A DNA stretch of 64,000 nt, from positions 130,095,145 to 130,159,144 of the forward strand of contig OW240920.1 of NCBI GenBank assembly GCA_933207985.1, written 5' to 3'. Shown in pieces: positions 11,880-55,500 of the stretch. Position 1 is the first letter of the stretch. The number at the start of each line of letters is the position of its first letter. The position numbers and the translations under genes are program-made. This DNA is from Pelobates cultripes. Taxonomy: Eukaryota; Chordata; Amphibia; Anura; Pelobatidae. The notes under the pieces were generated by a model. The model did no database searches and was not told where the DNA came from. It saw only the letters and a list, made by a program, of their open reading frames with translations.

Positions 11880-14084
11880 CCATAATTCAAATGGATACTA
11901 TAGTGTCAGGAATTTAAAGCTGTATGCGTGTGCATTAGACCTCCCCGTAGGAAAGCATTAAAAATGCTTTCCTACGGGGAAAATCTGGAACTGGATGTTC
12001 TCAAGGTCCATTTCAATGCAGGAAGCGCCCCCAGTGGCTGGCTGCTCCCATGGCTGAGATTATCAATCTTGATGATCTCAGCCAATCCAATACTTTCCCA
12101 TAGAAAATCACTTTTTTGAGGGTATTGTAGATGTGCGGTAAAACGTCTTGTAGAGAAGCATCAGTGCATCTCTATGGGGAATGTTTAGTGCCTCCATGCA
12201 CAGCTTGGAGATGCAGAATGCCAATGCTGCACACTGTTTAACACTGGAATAGGAAACACTTCTAGTGGCCGTCTGAGTTATTGCGCATAGAGGTGTTCCT
12301 AGTCAAGGTGCCTGGAATTTTCATAGTGAAACACTGCGCAGACAGACTTTAATCTCTTTGCTGCCAGAAGTTTAACTTCACTTATGATGATATCATTAGC
12401 CAGCCCGAAACAAGAGTTCAGGACTGGCCAATGCCAATTCTGTGCAAAGGTTTAATGGCATTCATTGAGAGTGATCGGCTGATGCTTTCAACCAATGAAT
12501 GATGACTGGATTGGCACCAAAGGCACTGAAAAGATCCTCATACGGATTTGAATTCCGTACAAATCCGAGTTTAGTGACTAAAACCACTTTAAAATCCCAA
12601 CATTTCACACTTTAGGGATTTATTCACTAAACACCGAATTGTGTTGAATTGAAAATCAAATTGTAAAATTTAGGCAAAAAGTCTCCAAACTCACAGCTCA
12701 TATTTACTGTTTGGTTATGTAGCCTAAATTTTACAATTTGGCTTTCAATTCACTACAATGTGATGCTATATTGAATAACAGTGCATGTACGTAAAATGTT
12801 GTGTATTTTTTTTCATGCTAAAATGATGATCTAAAATGGCTCATGTAAGTCATTAGCCATGATAGCGTGCGTCACTCTTTGGTCTTTAAAGGGTCAGTAA
12901 CACATTTCCACTTTAATTATCTTATTGGGCTAAGTAGAATTTAACAGCATGCACCTGGCCTTGTCCTCCTGACTGGCCTCTCATTTGAGTAACTCTCCTT
13001 ATAATTAGTACAGGGCTGTAGTATGTCTGTTTTCAGTTAGTGAGATATACTTCCATTATGGGGTCTTCTGAAGGTATGGGGACTCCTATATACGGTTTAT
13101 TCAGAATTTGCTATTTTAACCCCCTCTCCTCCTACTGCTTTGTTATAACCCAATTGTCTTTTGAGGCATAAGTGTGTCTGTGTGTATATAGATCTCATTC
13201 ATGTTGTCACCATGGGTCATTAATATATTGATTCTACTGCAGCCTGTGATATGAAGTGCTCCCTAATCTTGTTCTAGATACAATTTATCTCCTGACCTTC
13301 AATATTGACAGTGTACATTCACTCCAGATATCCTTGTCTGTAGGGATGAGGGGGGGGGGAAACTCTAAATGTCTTGCTAAATATCTATTGCTTTACAGGC
13401 ATTGTATAGAGCAGCATGTCTGTTTGTAAACAATGGAAGCCTGTGGCTGGCCAATATACCATAACTACTTCAAAAACAAGAGATCATGCATATCAGTGAT
13501 TCATATAACCTAATGCTACACTTACAATCTTAATGACCAGTTATTGTAGCTGTTATTCCTTCTAGTAATATTATCCACCATGTGAGCTAAGCATATATTA
13601 AACACCTGTAGTGTTTGTTTTTCCTTGTAGCTATAGTCCATGCCTTTCTGTATAGACAGCTACAAATCACTCCCATTCCCAATGACTGTGACCTTGAGAG
13701 CCCATTTGCTGAAGGCCCAGGAGGGTGTGAGCAGCACTGGGGGCCCCATTCTGGCTAGCTGGGCAATGCATGGGTTAAACTGGCAGGCATGCTGAGATGC
13801 CATTATCCCTGTGCAAGCTTGGCACACCGGATCTCAGGCCGGTATGGGAGTGGGTAGGTCCCCTGTAGGTTGCCAGAGGATTACTGCATGCTGCAAGGAC
13901 AGCAGGTGCTGGGAGAGGCTCCTGAGCTCGCGTCAATAAGACCTAAAGGGCAGGCTCTGGTTTTATTTTTATTCCTCCTGGCTGGCCCTTCATGTCACTG
14001 CTGACCTTTCCCACTGCCTGAGCCCAAGGGAGCTGCAGTCTGTCTGTCCTGGGCCACCGGTCCCCAAGGCAAGGAAGCCACAAG
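11880..14084. other. Intergenic region between apex2 and the pfkfb1 muscle-type exon
   Basis: 11885-12600 is related MITE-type sequence (ATACTATAGTGTCAGG, CATTAAAAATGC hairpin). From 12600 to about 13640 no gene or clear repeat is recognised. 13650-14084 is richer in G+C and is the likely upstream region of the muscle-type first exon, with an A/T-rich TTATTTTTAT word near 13960 and a CAGGTG E-box near 13905. Functional use of these sites is unproven. Confidence 0.4.
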
Positions 14085-44177
<30,093 letters not shown>

Positions 44178-44400
44178 CTGGACTGTTTTTTGGTTTTTTT
44201 TTTTTTAAACTGCAATGTGTGAATTTTTTTTACTTACGGTAGTTTTGTTTTTAATCTGGTCAGTAACCTGAAGGAAGAGTAACTGGAGCAATCATGACAA
44301 GTTCAAATGCCTGCAAACACCTATTTTATCTGCATTAAACAGGGGTGTTTGCAAGAATCTGTCTCTGTGTCAATCTGTTATCACTGGTTATTCATAAGCT
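44178..44400 (+). terminator. pfkfb1: pfkfb1 3' UTR start with candidate poly(A) signal
   Basis: ATTAAA at 44334-44339 is followed within 40 bp by a GT-rich stretch (GGGGTGTTTGC...CTGTCTCTGTG). That is the best nearby signal after the stop at 44175-44177. An AATAAA at about 45638 could serve a longer form. Confidence 0.4.
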
Positions 44401-47230
44401 GGAAATATCCAACCCATTGGAACATGGAAGTCTGCATCAATCCTCAATTACTCTTGCGCAGTGGGTGCAGCCAATTTTAAACCAAAGAATTTATTTTCAA
44501 AGACCACACTAAACTTGTGAATTCTTGCTTTTCCTGAACTTGTGAGCTGGTTTCATACAAACAAGCTTGTACCTGCATGGTCTCTGGACGGATGAGTGGT
44601 ACTTCTGACCAAATCACTTGAAAAGATGGCTGTCCCATTGGACAAGATTAAACATTCCAATGGAACACTCCCAATGAATGTGGTTTGTTTTCTTTCTTTG
44701 AGGGGGTTTCGATCTTCATTGGGATATCCTAAAACTGCTTGAAAAAATGCAGTTCTCTTGAGTTAACTTGTTAATCTGCACTCCTTGTAAAATGACTTTT
44801 CATACAAAGCATGTCGGCAAACTAAAGGTGTTTAGCCCACTCCTTAACAGTGTATGTGTAGAAGAGAACTATATTACATGTGACCTCTTATGCTAAACAT
44901 TTCAAGGGTAACCATTTTAAAAGGACGCACTTGTAGATCTCTATTTGTGATGGGAAGGAATGCAAAGTCTTTGATTAGGAGGAATATTCCTGCCAACTGC
45001 CCTAGACTTTTCATGACAAAGGGTCGCTATAGTCATCAGAACTACAACTTAATCTAGTTCTGGAGAGTAGAATTTCTTTCAGGTGTTTTCATGCACACTG
45101 TCTTTTCAGAGAAGGCAGTGTTTACATTGCCCACTAGACACCTGTGGCTACTGGAGGGGCTTCCTGGCGGCTGGGTCAGTGCTGCTGTTCATGGAGACGC
45201 TGAAATTATTTCAGATGCATTAAATCAATGCATCTCTGAGGAAGTGGTGATTGGACTAAATAGCCTTTAGCCTGACCTCATCCCACCTCCATGCCGACTT
45301 CAGCCAATCCAATGCTTTCCCTATGGAAAAATCAAACTGTTAAAGAGGTGGATCAGATGTGGTGGCAAGCAACCTAAATGGTGGTTTTAACACTAGGGTC
45401 AGGAATACGTGGTTTTTTTTTTAAATTTAGAATGTCACTTGCTTGTAGTTGAGACATACCAGTTTTAATATTGCTGTTCAAGCCTAGAAACTTATGTTCA
45501 CATGGCAGTTATCCAGATCATGAAACAAAATTTATAGGAATCCAATATTTTTGGAAAGGATGGGACAATCTGCCACTGGTACCATAACCAGTGCAGTTTA
45601 CTTGCAGAAGTGAGGTCAGTCTTTGTCAGCTACTGCCAGGCCTAATAAATCCAAACCAAAAAATGGAAAGAGAGCCTTGTCCTACGCAGCCCTCCTGTTG
45701 GCATAAATGGCTGTAAAGTCATCTGACCAATGACAACCTAGCAAGAATGTGCTAGAAAGGTCTATTTTGGGAATTACCCCCCTCCCATGCTTCATTAAGA
45801 GTGGTCTGGGTGACTTTATAGGTCCCTTAAATATAAAGTGGCCAGCTTTCATCAAACCAACTTATTTAAAAAAAAACAAACCAAACTTATCTGGGTCTCC
45901 CTTGTAATGTGGTTATATTTTTCCCACGTGTGTGGTGGGGGGGTGTATGTCTGCTGAAGAACAAGCAGTCCATGCCTTCAAATTGGGGGGAGGGGGTGGG
46001 AGAAGAGGGAATCTTCAGAATATACCTCTTCCAGCTCTCAGAATGACAAACCTAAACCGTACTATTTTTCCACAGCTCTTGGCCTCTAGGTACCAAGGAC
46101 ACCAGCTGTCCTTGCAGGGCAAGTGTTCAATCTCTAAGCCCATACCTCTGAACATTGACAGGGCCAGATTTAGATGGAGCTGCCACTCCATTGCTTGCTG
46201 ACCCTTTTAACAGGGGGAACTTTTCACATGTGGATGTAGAGGAAACAAAATTTGCATGGACTACCTGACAAGTTAGTTAAAGGTAAAGCTGACTTTGCGC
46301 ACTCTGCAAACCCTCTTGCTGTTCTGGTGTAACACTGTGGTATGTTCTTCTACATACAGTCTGGGACAGAAGAAAAGTGTAACAGGAGCTTCTGCCTGCT
46401 AGTAAGGTTAGATGAGGAGACATGTGAGTGCTAGGGGACAGTCCTTTAGAAAGTGTGGAGCAAGTGCATCATTAGATGCATTTATGCCAAGCTGAGTTTG
46501 CAGTCAGCATAGTAGCCCTTGGTTGGCCAGCCTGCATGACTTGCAGCCTGACGTGTTCATGCCAGGCTGACTTAATTCCTCAGGCAGAAATAACTTTGTT
46601 TAGTTATGTTTGCCCCTTTGGGCGGTTCTGGTTACATGATTTGTGTCAGTGGCCCACTCTCCTACCCCACCCACTGAAATCATCTATGCTTCACTGGACA
46701 TTGATGAAACACTAAAATTCCTTACCACTCGGGCCCTTAATCTAGCCCTGCACATGGAGTTTTGTGCAGAGCCTGTTCTAGAGTAGCTTCCATAATCCTA
46801 TGCTGTAAAAAAAAAGTTTATCAAATATCCTAGCTAAATACTAACAAAGGGTTAAAAAGTACAAAATGCTAAAGTCAGCTGGTATAGGTCACCCAAACCT
46901 CACAAGAATAGTGAATTAAAAATACAAAGTGTCAAAACTAGTGGTGTACATAAAACACACATGCAATATTACCATAAATAGTTAGAAACCTAGACAAATG
47001 GTAGACCATAGTGATCTGTATGTACAATAAAAATATATAAATATAAATTGGTCTCACTCACATGGTAGAGCCTGCTAAAGTGGGCTCAGATTAAGCGCCT
47101 CAGAATAAATAAGGTTGAGATCCAGTACTGGCACCAAAAGTAGAGTGCTCCAGCGTGCTGGATACTGAATCTTCCCTTTGGGTTACCAAGAATCCAAAAA
47201 CAGAATAAGGGAAAGTAACTAGGAAATTTA
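44400..47230. other. Intergenic region between pfkfb1 and nsmce3 (tail to tail)
   Basis: 45018-45430 is a partial MITE (GGGTCGCTATAGTCATCAG... GCCAATCCAATGCTTTCCC). 46800-47230 resembles an unclassified dispersed repeat (CAGAATAAATAAGGTTGAGATCCAG). No exon was recognised. Confidence 0.4.
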
Positions 47231-47232
47231 AA

Positions 47233-47302
47233 ATCTCAAATATACAACTGCACTGATGCATTTGATTGTTTTAAAATGCATTGGTGCAGTTGTATATTTG
47301 AG
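47233..47302. repeat. Inverted repeat around TGCATT
   Basis: AAATATACAACTGCACTGAT... pairs with ...ATTGGTGCAGTTGTATATTT, arms of about 25 bp with one mismatch and a short loop. Confidence 0.75.
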
Positions 47303-47833
47303 CTTCTTGGTTGCAGAGGGAAAAAAAATGGCAGCAACCATTAATTCTCTTTCCTCCTCCCCCCCTTTGGTACCCTAAGGAACAAATGACATGCAACACA
47401 TTACCTGCACAGTATTTGATAAGACAGAAGGATGCTCTGCAGTTGCAAAATAGTGAGCCCTCCACTAGCATTGCATGTTTACAGAATTCGACACAATGCA
47501 GTCTTGACGTTCTATGTGCATGCACAGCTTATGTATTCATGGTCGTTTCAGTATAAATACTAACTGGCACTTCCATACCGGTCCACCAGTATTACTATCT
47601 AGCTTGTGGACTGAACTCTTGCTTTAAGCTACAGCAGGTATGCCAGATTTGCATCTTCTGAAACATACACAGTATAAACCACAATTCCAAACTGCATATG
47701 AACATGCTTTAATCTTTGGCATGTGATTTTTTAGACTGCATTTCCTGTGATATTTAGCTGAGAACAGGATCACCATTACACCGAACATCTGGTGTGCCAC
47801 TGGATGGAGACTAGCTTAAAGGAACGCTTAGAA

Positions 47834-47885
47834 TTTAGATATAACCAATGAAAAGCATGCATGCTTTTCATTGGTTATATCTAAA
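47834..47885. repeat. Perfect 52-bp palindrome without spacer
   Basis: The 26-base arm TTTAGATATAACCAATGAAA... meets its exact reverse complement at the central GCATG|CATGC, with no mismatch and no spacer. It lies 1.2 kb beyond the probable nsmce3 3' end, next to a 16-A run at about 47915, and is preceded by AAAGGAACGCT, suggesting it is the core of a MITE. Confidence 0.95.
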
Positions 47886-48106
47886 CAGCTTACAAAGAGG
47901 GAGGAATTTATATTAAAAAAAAAAAAAAAAATGCATGTTTCACATTAATGCAGACACTTTTTTTAATAAAATTCTATTAAGATGGGATACTACATCCATA
48001 AAGCACTAATGCACGTTACTTATGAAGTGGTCCTTCAACATGAATCCATGGCCTAAGAGTAAGCTTTCAAATAAGGTACAAGCTGTAACCACAATGCTGT
48101 TCATTA

Positions 48107-48345
48107 AAGGAACACTAAGCACCATAACATTACAGTACCGTGCGGATACCCCATTGTATAAGGTTTGATTTCTTACCTCAAGTACACAGGGTGCCGCTCT
48201 CTGCATCCATTACATCTGATAGAGAGCCAGAAGCTCCTGAGCTAAGCCCTGCACTCACAGCCTTGGCTCACAGCTTTGAAACAGTAGGGGGTGCAGAGGA
48301 ATGTTCCTTTAGATTGTGCAGGCACTCCTCTGCAGTTTAGCTAAA
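48107..48345. mobile_element. MITE fragment
   Basis: TTAAAGGAACACTAAGCACCATAAC begins the fragment, and the end (GTTTAGCTAAAGGGAG) is vague. Confidence 0.4.
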
Positions 48346-49090
48346 GGGAGTCAATCTAAAGCCAAAAAAAATGGATGTTATTGTTGGAAAACAATCTGTT
48401 CTATTAATTATGGGTCTAAATTACAAATATTTAAATATACCAGGCACATGCTCACTTTTAGAGTTGTTCACTACATTCCCCGTAGCAAGTTATATTTGAA
48501 TTGCAAAACAGGATAAAGTCTGGTGTGAAAAAAATAAAATAATAAAATCATACTGACCACCATTAGAGGTGGACCTAAACCTGCAAACATTGCAGCTTCT
48601 AAAAAAAAAAAAAAAAAAAGTCAATGTTGTCCATTTAGAGGATAGGGACCCTGCACCTAATCCATGGAGATGACGAGCTGGGTAACTATAGTCCTTTTTA
48701 AGATCAAAATAAGCCAAACTGGGAAAAATGTAACTTTCCAGCTACTCTGGCCTTAAATTTGAAACTCCGTTTGCATTTCCATGAATTCTCACTTTTGAGT
48801 TTAGAAAGTAAAACCCATGTGTAGCTCTCAGTCCTTGACTTCTTTAATGGAGTTGCACTTTTACAGGTTTTTATTTAAGCCATGGAGTTCAGCCACACAC
48901 ATTGCCAGGAATGCAAAAGGAATAGAACGTTTGGAAACCTAGTGGAGTTGAATTTTTCCAAATCGATTATTTTGACCTAAGATTTGAAGCTCCCTCTGGT
49001 CTGGCATAGGTATGGTCTGTATACAAAAGCAATAAGTCAAATACAAGAGACAAAATCAAAAGTAAAACTAGAATTTAGAAAAATAATTAC

Positions 49091-49096
49091 TTTATT
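49091..49096 (-). terminator. nsmce3: Candidate nsmce3 poly(A) signal
   Basis: TTTATT on the plus strand gives AATAAA on the minus strand, about 470 bp past the stop codon at 49568-49570. Confidence 0.4.
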
Positions 49097-49567
49097 CTCT
49101 TCCTGCTTAAATTAACAAAGAACTGACTCTTAACAATCCATCCAGTCTTGGCCCCAAACATCACCACACAGTAGGCTGGCTCTACAAAACAAATTAGGCA
49201 ATCCGGCCATGCACATAGAAACGTCACTTCCTGGAGAGTGACACGAGGAATTATTGTATAGCAGAAGCAAGAATAAAACATGAGCCTCCATATATCGTAG
49301 AGGCAAAATGTATTTATCTGATACGTTTTGGGTAAATAAAATATATATTTTTTTTTAAGTGTTGTACAAATTAAAAGGTTCTGCAAAAACATGTAACAGT
49401 TGATGCATGTTACTTCACTATACAGGAAACAAGCTGTTCTAGTGTCTAACTTTAAAAACTGTAGAGATCAATAGAAAACATTGAAAACTCAGCTACCCAG
49501 ACATTATGGGGGTCCTGACCCCAGCCTTCAGAGAGACCCAACAACGGGTTTATGAGAATAAGTCAAC

Positions 49568-52500
49568 TCAGCGTCCAGCAGACTGCGACGGAGCCACTGC
49601 AGGTTCCTGTGCTTCTCTGTACTGAGTGGACCAGGATTTGGGATCCTTTTGCTGAATCTGGAGAGACAAGAGCAAGGTACAATTAGGGGGATTTATTTTC
49701 CAGTCATTTGTTTAAATGAAATGGCTAGGTTATAAAGATGCATTTTTTAACCCACTCTAACAAACAGTTAAAATATATGCACTTTGTAGTATTTTAGGGA
49801 ATATTTTAATATTTTATTTTTTTTACACTACTATAGTCGGCTGCGCTGTTGCACACTTAGAAATAAATTTTAAAAAAAATATACAAATGATGCATAAAGT
49901 TTCTGGCGAGAGCAAGAGGAAGTCATTAAAGAGAACTAATCATTCACAAACCCATCTCAGATTTACTCTGGTCATTTTCAGGTAGGTATAATTAACACAG
50001 AGCTCGTGCGCCCAGGCTTTGCCAACCGCCTGTTTGTGTAAGACATTCCATTCCCATTATCACTGCACTGAGCTGCAGTTATGGTTTTTAAAGGGGAAAG
50101 TGTCTCTTCCCTAGAAATTACATAATTGAATAAACAATTGACAGTCACCTATAACCTTTTTTCCCCCCCAATAAGATGCTTTTTCTATTAAATATTTTGC
50201 AATTTACAGCATAAGCCAGTCCAAACAAAGGTAACATCGCAAATGAAATTAAAGGGACACTACAGGCACCCAGACCACTTCTGCCCATTGGAGTGGTCTG
50301 GGTGCCAACTTCCACCACCCTTAACCCTGCAAGTGTAATTATTGCTGTTTATCAAATCTGCAATAATTACTCTTGCAGGGTTAAGTCCTCCTCTTGCGGC
50401 CATCTATCAGACAGCCACTAGAGGGACTTCCGTGTTCTTAGAACACGAAAAGTGTTTTAAACGTCGCTGGATGTCCTCACGCTATATGAGGACCTCCAGT
50501 CTTGCCGAAATCCCCATATGAAAGCATTGAAGAATTCTTTCCTAGGGGGAGGTCTAATGCGCGTGTGCGGATGTGCATTAGGTCTCCCCCACCAGGAGAG
50601 GAGAGTAGGAGAACAGGGGCACGGCCGGGTCCTGCAGTGCCGGGAAACGAATATGTTTTCCTGACAATATGTTTTTCTAATCTGTCTTTTGCACGAAGCA
50701 GTCAGCATAGAGAAATCATAAAGCTGATAAACATTGCCAAAAGGGAGCTAAAGAGAGGAACCCAGTTTTCTTACATATTATAGAGAAATGTATATATGTA
50801 TTTGTAAGGTGTAAATAAAAAATGAAATTTAGATATCCACACTATCATGCAACTGGGCACCTCCATCTTAGCTCCCTGTTAACCATTGTAAAAAACAAGC
50901 ATACTACAGAGCTTATATTTCTTCTCTTCATTTGCAATGTTTTCTCTGGCTTTGCCTTGTCTGAACTGGATTATAATATACTTTTTCAAATATTTAATAT
51001 AAAATTTACAAGAAATTAGAGCATTTTGTAAAAAAAAATAACAGTGCTTGGCCATTTGTATAGAATATTAATGCATTGATAGTTATTAAGTGGTGGTCCT
51101 GGATCGCAGTGTGGTTTATACATTATTACCACTAGCACAAGGTATTTACTTACACAGGGATCAATTAAAGATACAGAGGAAGGCAGTGCAGGTTCTTATA
51201 CAGACCAAATCGTGAACAACCTACAAGGATTCTCATGTTTATTATTACCAATTAGTTGTGCAAGTAAATTATTACTCACCTTCGAGACAAATTCCAGGAT
51301 TTTCATTTTTGAGGTTTCTTTAAAAGCCCTCGGCCCCCAGCGCAATTCATACTCAACAGGATCTGTATGTGGGATTTTGTTATACTCCAGGTATCTAGAT
51401 CGAAGAAAATAAAAGTGATCTTTAACACTTAAATCAAACCCTACATTGTCAGGTGCATTGAAAGAAAATTCCAAGCCAGTCAATATGAGCTGCTACAAAT
51501 AGAATTTAAGCAACAGATTTGCAATTAAAGGGTTAAGAGAACCATTGTTTGCAGTTTGTCATCCAAGCGTTCATTAGAGCGACTGACATTGACACAGCTG
51601 CACAGTGCTCTATGGTGTGATGTAAACAGCCCGGGCACTCTCTCCGCAGCCTGCTCTGAACACACCAAGCAGATCCTGACGCTGCAGGGGGTTTGTGGGA
51701 GAGCAGTGCTGCACATCCTATACTTACTTCTGCTTTACAAACTCGTCAGTTACAAGTTTCTTTACATCGCCAAAATCAGGGTGTTTCTCCCTTGAAATAA
51801 AATAATCCTGATTAAAATAAGGGGTTAACAAAAAGTCAATGGTGAGATAGCTGAAGAGAACGTAAACACATTTCACATGAAAAACCAAATAAATCCTGGT
51901 GTCCCTTAATTCCACGAACCTACTGCCACAATAAGTGGTCTCCTATGCCAAAGTCAACACCTATGCTCTTCTTACCACTATGAAATGCTGGACCTATTCC
52001 GGTTGTGAAGGCATACAAAAATGGAGATTTATGAAAAGAAATATGCTCACCCAGGTTCAACGCGCAAACGCCTCAGTGTCTCCCAGATAGCCGCTGCAAA
52101 ATAAACCACAAGGCATTATGGGGGAAATTCACACCAATTCGATTAAACCTGTAGGCCTCCATGCTTTGGACACAGCTTGGTCAATATTCCTCTAAATTCG
52201 TAAATACAATATTTACACAACAGGAAGATAAATAAACATTTCAGATAAATTCATACGATAAATGTATCTATGTTTGGATTAGATTGCTAGGGTTTTGATT
52301 ACTTACTTTCCTTTGCGGTGTTCCCCTTCATAAAGATGAGACTGAGAATAACAGTGAGTAAACCCAGCTTAGCCGTATGGTCGTCCCTGTAAGGAAGAAG
52401 TTCTGAATTACCTGGTGAGCAGTACATTAAATTAGAGGAGACATTTCTCGGATGCTCTAACAAAGCAGTTCCAGAATAAAACCCACCGAGAGTGATTGTG

Positions 52501-55500
52501 TTGTGGAATGAATACATCACTCGAAAGGTTTGGAAGCAGCGGTTCTTTACAATGCTATACTCATAATGATGGAAATTGTTTATAGTCTTTACAAATGAAG
52601 AGACCATAGAATGGAACCATCTCTAAATATATAACGATGCCATATCCAATAGCTCTAGGAGAAAAAAGATTTTATTTTTTTCTTCCTGCTTCACCGTGAG
52701 CTAAACATTGTGCATGTCAGATTAACCGATCGACAATGGTGGATCTACATACTCTACATTATTTTGCTCAAAGGACATTAGCCTGGAGTTGACACATTAG
52801 AAGTAATGTGATAAAAATAAATAAAAGATCCTTAAATGTTGCTGTAAATATACACTCTGCCCAAGCCAGGAAGTTCTTAAAGGAAAAGCCTAAGCACTAT
52901 AGCCACTACATCTTGCTGTACAGAATATCATGCCTTTTGGTGAAGTCAGCCCTCCCAGCTTTTTGTCAAGCCATTTGACTATATGGACTTCTATAGCACC
53001 CAAATACTGGCCTCTATGCACTTACTCTGTCCAAAACCTGAAGCAGAACAAGATCAGAACACAGGGAATTATTTTATTTTTTTGCAGTAGTCGGGGATGC
53101 AGAAAGGCACAAGACATAAGGTGCTGGAAAAGACATGTTTGTTTATCAAATGTAAAACAGCAGTGAAAGAAGCTGGTGGGGACATACCACCGCCCCTCTC
53201 CCCTATATACTAAAAAAAAAATAAAAAATAAAAAATAAAAAAAAAATAAAGTGTCACCACAGCATCATCGATTAAAACAAGATCAAAATCTGTAAGCACC
53301 GGATATCTTTCTCATCTGAAATCACCTACTTACACTCTCATGTGATCACCAGTTACACGCTCTAATTTGTTGACAAGAATGTATATGTGGATCTTTGTGT
53401 CAACCTCCATCAGCTCAAAGCCAAACACCTGTATATTAAGAAATTGATAAATGCAAGAAGATGCTTGAATTGTTTCTACATTTAATTTTAATAAAAACAA
53501 AATGATTTAACTTTTGATCAGCTGTATCTTACTTGAAATGTTTTTATCTTCTGCTCTGTAAATTGAACTTTAATTACATACAGGAAGCTCCTGCAGGGGC
53601 TAGCAAGCTATTAATGCAATATATAAGAAATTCTACATTAAACATAATTTGCAATGAAGGAAGTGTAAACGTTAGAGGACTCTACAGGGAGTGTTTAGAA
53701 ATACTGTGTAAGTCACAAGCATGGAGGTGTGCCTATGACTGCACTAAAAGTGATTTAACTCCTAAATGGCAGAGAATTTAGTTGTTTGTTTTGGGGACTA
53801 TCGCGTCCCTTTAAACAATACTAAATATATCCAACAGTTAACGCACCTCCAACAGAGTCTTCTTGGCACGGAGCAGTATTTCTGGGTATACATCTTTGAA
53901 TTCCTTCAATACATTTTTTACAATATCTAGACAAGGAAAGTATTGACAATTACAAGTCTTTCCACTGAACATGGTTTATGGATATAATATAGAACGGCTG
54001 GATCTACAATTCCATTTGTGTTATAAAGCAGCCACTGCACGTCTTCAATGGTCAAACTTGCATAGCCAGCATCTACTCTGCCAACCTTAAAAGAGTGCTT
54101 CCATCTTTAGACAAAAGGATCACATTTTACACTAACATTGGCACACTTCCAACCTTTATTAAAGGAAAATTATAGTGCCAGGAAACCAAAGTTGTTTACC
54201 TGGCACTATAGCTTACTATAGTTCCCCCCACTCAAGAAAAAGTTAAAATCTCCTGTCACTTACCTGAATCCAGCGCCAATGTCTCTCGAGACTGATTCGG
54301 GATTGCATTAGGACTTCTTCCCCTCCCCCCCCCCCATAGGAAGGCATTATACAATGCTTTCCTATGGGTTTTCGGGTGATGCTGGATGTCTAGCATCAGG
54401 CGACTAGAAGTCACCCAACGACCCGGAAGTCCCTCTAGTGGACAGCCACTTTGTGTGTAGTTGCCTTTTAAAAATATAATTATTGCAGTTTATTAGAAAG
54501 CAAATGTTCAAAAACATGGTCTTAGTCATTCTTGAAGGGGCACTGTCACCGACTGGGGACTTTGCCAAATTCACAAAGACGCCCAATGGTGAAACCGCCA
54601 CTGGGGATCGTCATCGCGGACGCAGCCATCTTGTTTTCACTGAAATACCAATACAGACAAGATTAGTATTTCATAAAGATTATATCTTTATGAAATACTC
54701 TTCAGCAGAAGGCGACAATGCAGCGTTAAAATTTTTTTTCTGTTCAAGTATAGATTACTGCAAAAAGACATATCTGCTTCAATGCAGAGACTTGGGGTTG
54801 GGAGAAGAGAAATTTACTGAAAATCCACTCTTCACTACATTTTGCAATATTTCGACACTTATACGTGAAGTAAAGAAAGGACAGATTGCATTAAAATGGG
54901 AGTTAAATGCCAATATAAAAAACAAACAAAAAACATGGAAAGTAAGAGCGCTATTTTAAATGGTTTGGTTTAACACCACATGAATGGTGTCAATAATAAA
55001 TACAAGTCACAGTGAAGAATACTAACTCACCCGCCCGCTTGATAGGCAACTTCTTCTGATCTTTTATCAGCAGGTACTGTACTACCTCTCCCACCTATAA
55101 TGGGATGGAAAAAATAAATCAATGTCAATGCTTTAACATTTTCAAGTATTTCTAAACAGTTCACAGAACAGGCAGAAAGTCCCAAAGTGAACCTATAGCA
55201 GGACCTAAAGGTTACGACCTACACAAATGCAGGAAACCTCTCAGACTTTGCATCTATTTGCCCCAAAAACGTGCTTTTGGTTGGTTTCATGCTTCAAGTC
55301 AGTCTTGGTTAAATGCCATTTTCAAATATTATTTACTTGTGCATTAAAATAACGACTTGCTGTATAAAGCTATTGTGGACTATAATTCGTATCAGATTCA
55401 GCCAGCCACTGGATGAGGCTGGCAGGAGTTATATTCCACATAAGTTGTCTCACTATGACAATACACCAGATAGGCATTCTAATTCCCACCAACCTCAGTC

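Noticed and set aside
54483..54959. Plus-strand open frame of 158 residues
   Set aside because: Crosses the junction of two dispersed repeats inside an nsmce3 intron, and its composition is not protein-like.
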